Shown piece after piece: positions 61,136 through 64,000 of a DNA stretch of 64,000 nucleotides. Origin of the DNA: Serinus canaria (Eukaryota > Chordata > Aves > Passeriformes > Fringillidae). The stretch lies in contig NC_066316.1 in NCBI RefSeq assembly GCF_022539315.1, positions 34,039,245 to 34,103,244 of the forward strand, in the 5' to 3' direction. How positions within the stretch are numbered: the first letter of the stretch is position 1; each line of letters starts with the position of its first letter. A program made the translations under genes and the position numbers. Below the pieces are notes generated by a model. That model ran no database searches. It had not been told where the DNA came from and worked only from the letters and a program-made list of their open reading frames with translations.

Positions 61136-64000
61136 AATAACCAGAAGATACATCCCTGCTATGGAAGCTTGGTCAGATGCTCAGCTGATGTACACCAGCT
61201 GAGCTTCTCCCCTGTCTTATGTGGGCCTACTCCAGCTGACACCAACTCGGATCTTACCTGTGACATTTGCACTTCCTAATCAAGTCAAAGTTTAATACTG
61301 CAGGGAGAAAGGAATGGTAAATGCAGCTTTCAGTTACTTTGGAGGAATTGGGAGTCCTGTAAAACTACACGTCATCTTGGGACATAACAGTTGGGCCACC
61401 TTCCTCATGGTGTGGGGTGAGTGACATAGGAAGAAATGTGCTCTGTTCAGCCTGGTGAGAGCTGAGACTAAGGGATGTCTCTTAGGAGCTACTAATTAAT
61501 ATCGTTAGCTAACTAATATGCGCTCTTGCTGGTGTTCAGAGAAAACACTTTGGGCTTTGTCACCAATGGAATGAGTTGGTTTTCCTTAGACTGAAGCCCA
61601 GCAGCAAATGAAAACATATGCAATGTGGGCACTGAAGTGAGCCCCAAAATAAAGTAGGAGCTGCTTCACCTGTGTCCTGGGCTATGGATAGGTGATACTG
61701 CTCGCCCCTGGCAGTGGTGCTGGTGAAGTCTGACACACTAAGTTTGCTAAATGAAGCTTCTCAGTTGTTCATTTGTGCAACTTCCTTCACTGCAATTACC
61801 TGTATTACTGTATTCAGTATTGCTGTAGGATTTTCGTCCTATCTGCTGGATTCTTAAAATAGTGAATAGTGTCTTGGCTTCAATGCCAATGGGTTATATA
61901 AAGGAATGTATGGAGTTGTTGAAAAAGTGGAAATCCCAAATACAGGCAAAATAATTTGAAATTCATTTGAGGTTGAATAGGAAAGGGCAAAAATATTGTT
62001 AGTCATATCAGATGATAATTTTCTTTAAAAACAGATTAGGTTTTCATAAACCTCGGCATTAATTTTAAATAGATGTCCTTATTAAAAAGATCTCTCTTTA
62101 TTTGTGGGTAGATGTGTTTAGCTGAGTTTGAGGATACATTATCAACATGCCGCAAGAAAATAAGTAACTTAGTTAAAAATCTCAAAATATGAGATTTTCT
62201 TGCATCTGGGATAAGGAAATGATTTTTCTCTTTTAGCAGAAGAATGTACCCATCAGAATAAGGTATTCTATCACCTTTAGGGCAGTTCATCACTTTGAAC
62301 TATTCTTTTATAAATCAGTGAATTTTTCCTTTTGCAGTTTAGAAAGTTTATTTAGAACTCTTGCTCCTTTGGGTAGGAACAATATCTCCTTAGTGCCAGC
62401 TATAATTTAATGTGCACATATCTGCATTTTTTTCCCAGTATATAAAATGGAAATGCCTGTCAGCTGTTGAAAACAACTGTCTTTGCTGCTATGCTGTCAT
62501 GGCACGCTGGTTTCATTTAATATTTTATCCAGTTCTTTTCATACACATTGCAGCTCTTTTATTTGTTACTCACTGAAGCTCATCCTGATTATATTAACAG
62601 CACATTAAATTCCTGTCCAGCTATGGTTTCACAGTGCAAGGGGCAGCGCTCAGTGCAAACCTAGGCCCTGATGATCCTCAACCCCAAGCTGGTGATTTGT
62701 GGAGGTCTACTTGTGGTCTTTCCATGGTGATTCTGGCTGTCTAAATCCTCTTCCAAACCTGGGGTCCCTAGCATAGGGAACATTTACCTTCAAAATTATT
62801 CTGTATAATTTAAATTTAGTCATATAATCTGAAGACACTTTTTATTCAGTTTTAAGAGTTATATACACCAGTTGGAGGTGGTGATAAACTCAATTAACTA
62901 GGCTGCTATAAACCTTATTTAAATCAAATTAAGTGCATTTCTGCAGCAGTTAGCATCTATTTCATTAACTGTGATTAAAAACTGCTTGGGAGTTAAATTG
63001 GTGTGACTTTGAATATAGATAAAGCCAGGGGAAGACAGAACTGGCAGCTGAGCCTGAACCAGACTGGAAAGTCTGGAGTTCTTCTTTGTACTCAGAACAC
63101 CAGGGCTTTGTTTCTTTTAATTAAAACTGGGATCCTACAGAATGTAATGGATGTTGTTTAGAAAAGCTGCCCACTTGTTTCTGATAATTGGATTTTTCTA
63201 GCCCAGATAAATATCCTACTATGCCATTTCACTGAGTCCAAGAGGATTCCTCCAAATAATTAAAAAACGAGTGCTGAAGACTATAACCACCTCATTAAGA
63301 TAAACTTACAACAACATCTTGGGTTCAAATAAGGAGTTCTTTTCTTTTTTTTATGGAGAGAAGCCACAGTTTGTTTAGCTTGGCAGCAGTAACAAACTGA
63401 TTTTCATGTATGCAAAAAAGCCATTACTGCTGAATCACTGTCTCTCAAGTAATATGGAATTAGACTAGTACACTTTTATAGGGGTCTGCAGAAACTAACT
63501 TTGAGGTGGTTACATCAAACAAATAATGAAAAATAAAATGTAGGTGAAAGTGTAAATATTTTGACAGAACTTCTGGCGTGTAGTCTCACACCAGAGGCTG
63601 ATAAACACACTGCTGCCAATACTTGATGCTAGAAATAATAGCTACTCTGTTTATTCATCAAAATTATGTTACAATTGTATTGTTTATGCTCAATATATTA
63701 AGTAGAAATATATGTAGTAACACTTATTAAGATAAATGATGGCTTGCTATGTCAGCTGATCAGTTGATTTTAGAATGACAGTTCTAATTCACGAGCCATT
63801 TTTTGTTAGTCTGCATTTCTTCCTGAAGAAAAGATACAGAAAATTTCTGATTCAATTTAGCCGTAAAAGATATACATCCTAGGAAAGCTGGCTAGACAAT
63901 CTAAGAATAAGTTGCTGAAAAAAACTTCAGTGGAAAAGTATTTGCAGACACTGGAGGAAAATGGGAGGGTTAAAAAGGTCCATGTGAATGTTTTAAAAAT
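61136..64000. other. Intergenic DNA, no gene recognised
   Basis: AT-rich sequence to the window end. An isolated ATG-initiated minus-strand frame of 85 codons (62036-62293) is somewhat long for such AT-rich DNA but has no recognisable motif or splice context. Confidence 0.5.

Noticed and set aside
60809..61153. 114-codon LPFPS-repeat ORF
   Set aside because: It is a translation of the (AAGGG)n array; any pentanucleotide repeat without stops stays open.
62036..62293. 85-codon ATG-initiated ORF in AT-rich DNA
   Set aside because: It has no recognisable motif or splice or promoter context; length alone is not enough.

Overview
The window looks like bird nuclear DNA, probably songbird. The reasons are a CYP1B1 gene with the usual two-coding-exon layout, CR1 LINE fragments ending in the (ATTCTATG)-type tail, a solo ERVL-like LTR of a type I associate with passerines, and long AT-rich, CpG-poor non-coding DNA. 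The species cannot be fixed from sequence alone.

The only gene I identify with confidence is CYP1B1, on the minus strand at the left edge. Coding exon 2 (4618-5633) and coding exon 3 (2292-2904) join across a 1,713-bp GT-AG intron to give 542 residues with all P450 signatures. Positions 1-2291 are most likely its 3' UTR and flank. A CpG island of about 3.5 kb (about 3950-7560) covers coding exon 2, intron 1, the non-coding first exon (limits unresolved) and the promoter. Two close-spaced dioxin/xenobiotic response elements (XREs) lie at 7238-7264, where an AhR-controlled gene would be expected to carry them.

From about 7.6 to 64 kb there is no recognisable protein-coding gene. In mammals the DNA 5' of CYP1B1 is also a long non-coding interval (towards ATL2), which fits. 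It holds: a short CR1 tail (26.8 kb); a larger CR1 copy (27.8-28.8 kb) with a 582-bp solo LTR at its inner end, flanked by a perfect 5-bp duplication; a second, minus-strand LTR-like element (33.0-33.4 kb); two old CR1/L3-like remnants (48.9 and 49.4 kb); a CR1 internal fragment lacking its tail (55.4-56.5 kb); and simple repeats, notably a ~230-bp (AAGGG)n array in a ~400-bp purine tract (60.7-61.1 kb).

The most puzzling stretch is 50.56-51.87 kb on the minus strand. One reading frame stays nearly free of stops for 437 codons and includes a 97-codon segment bounded by good splice signals. I cannot name it; it may be a decayed or uncharacterised gene. Other points are small CpG-retaining islets that may be conserved enhancers and a few distal XRE pairs. 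I saw no tRNA, rRNA, CRISPR array or new multi-gene system.
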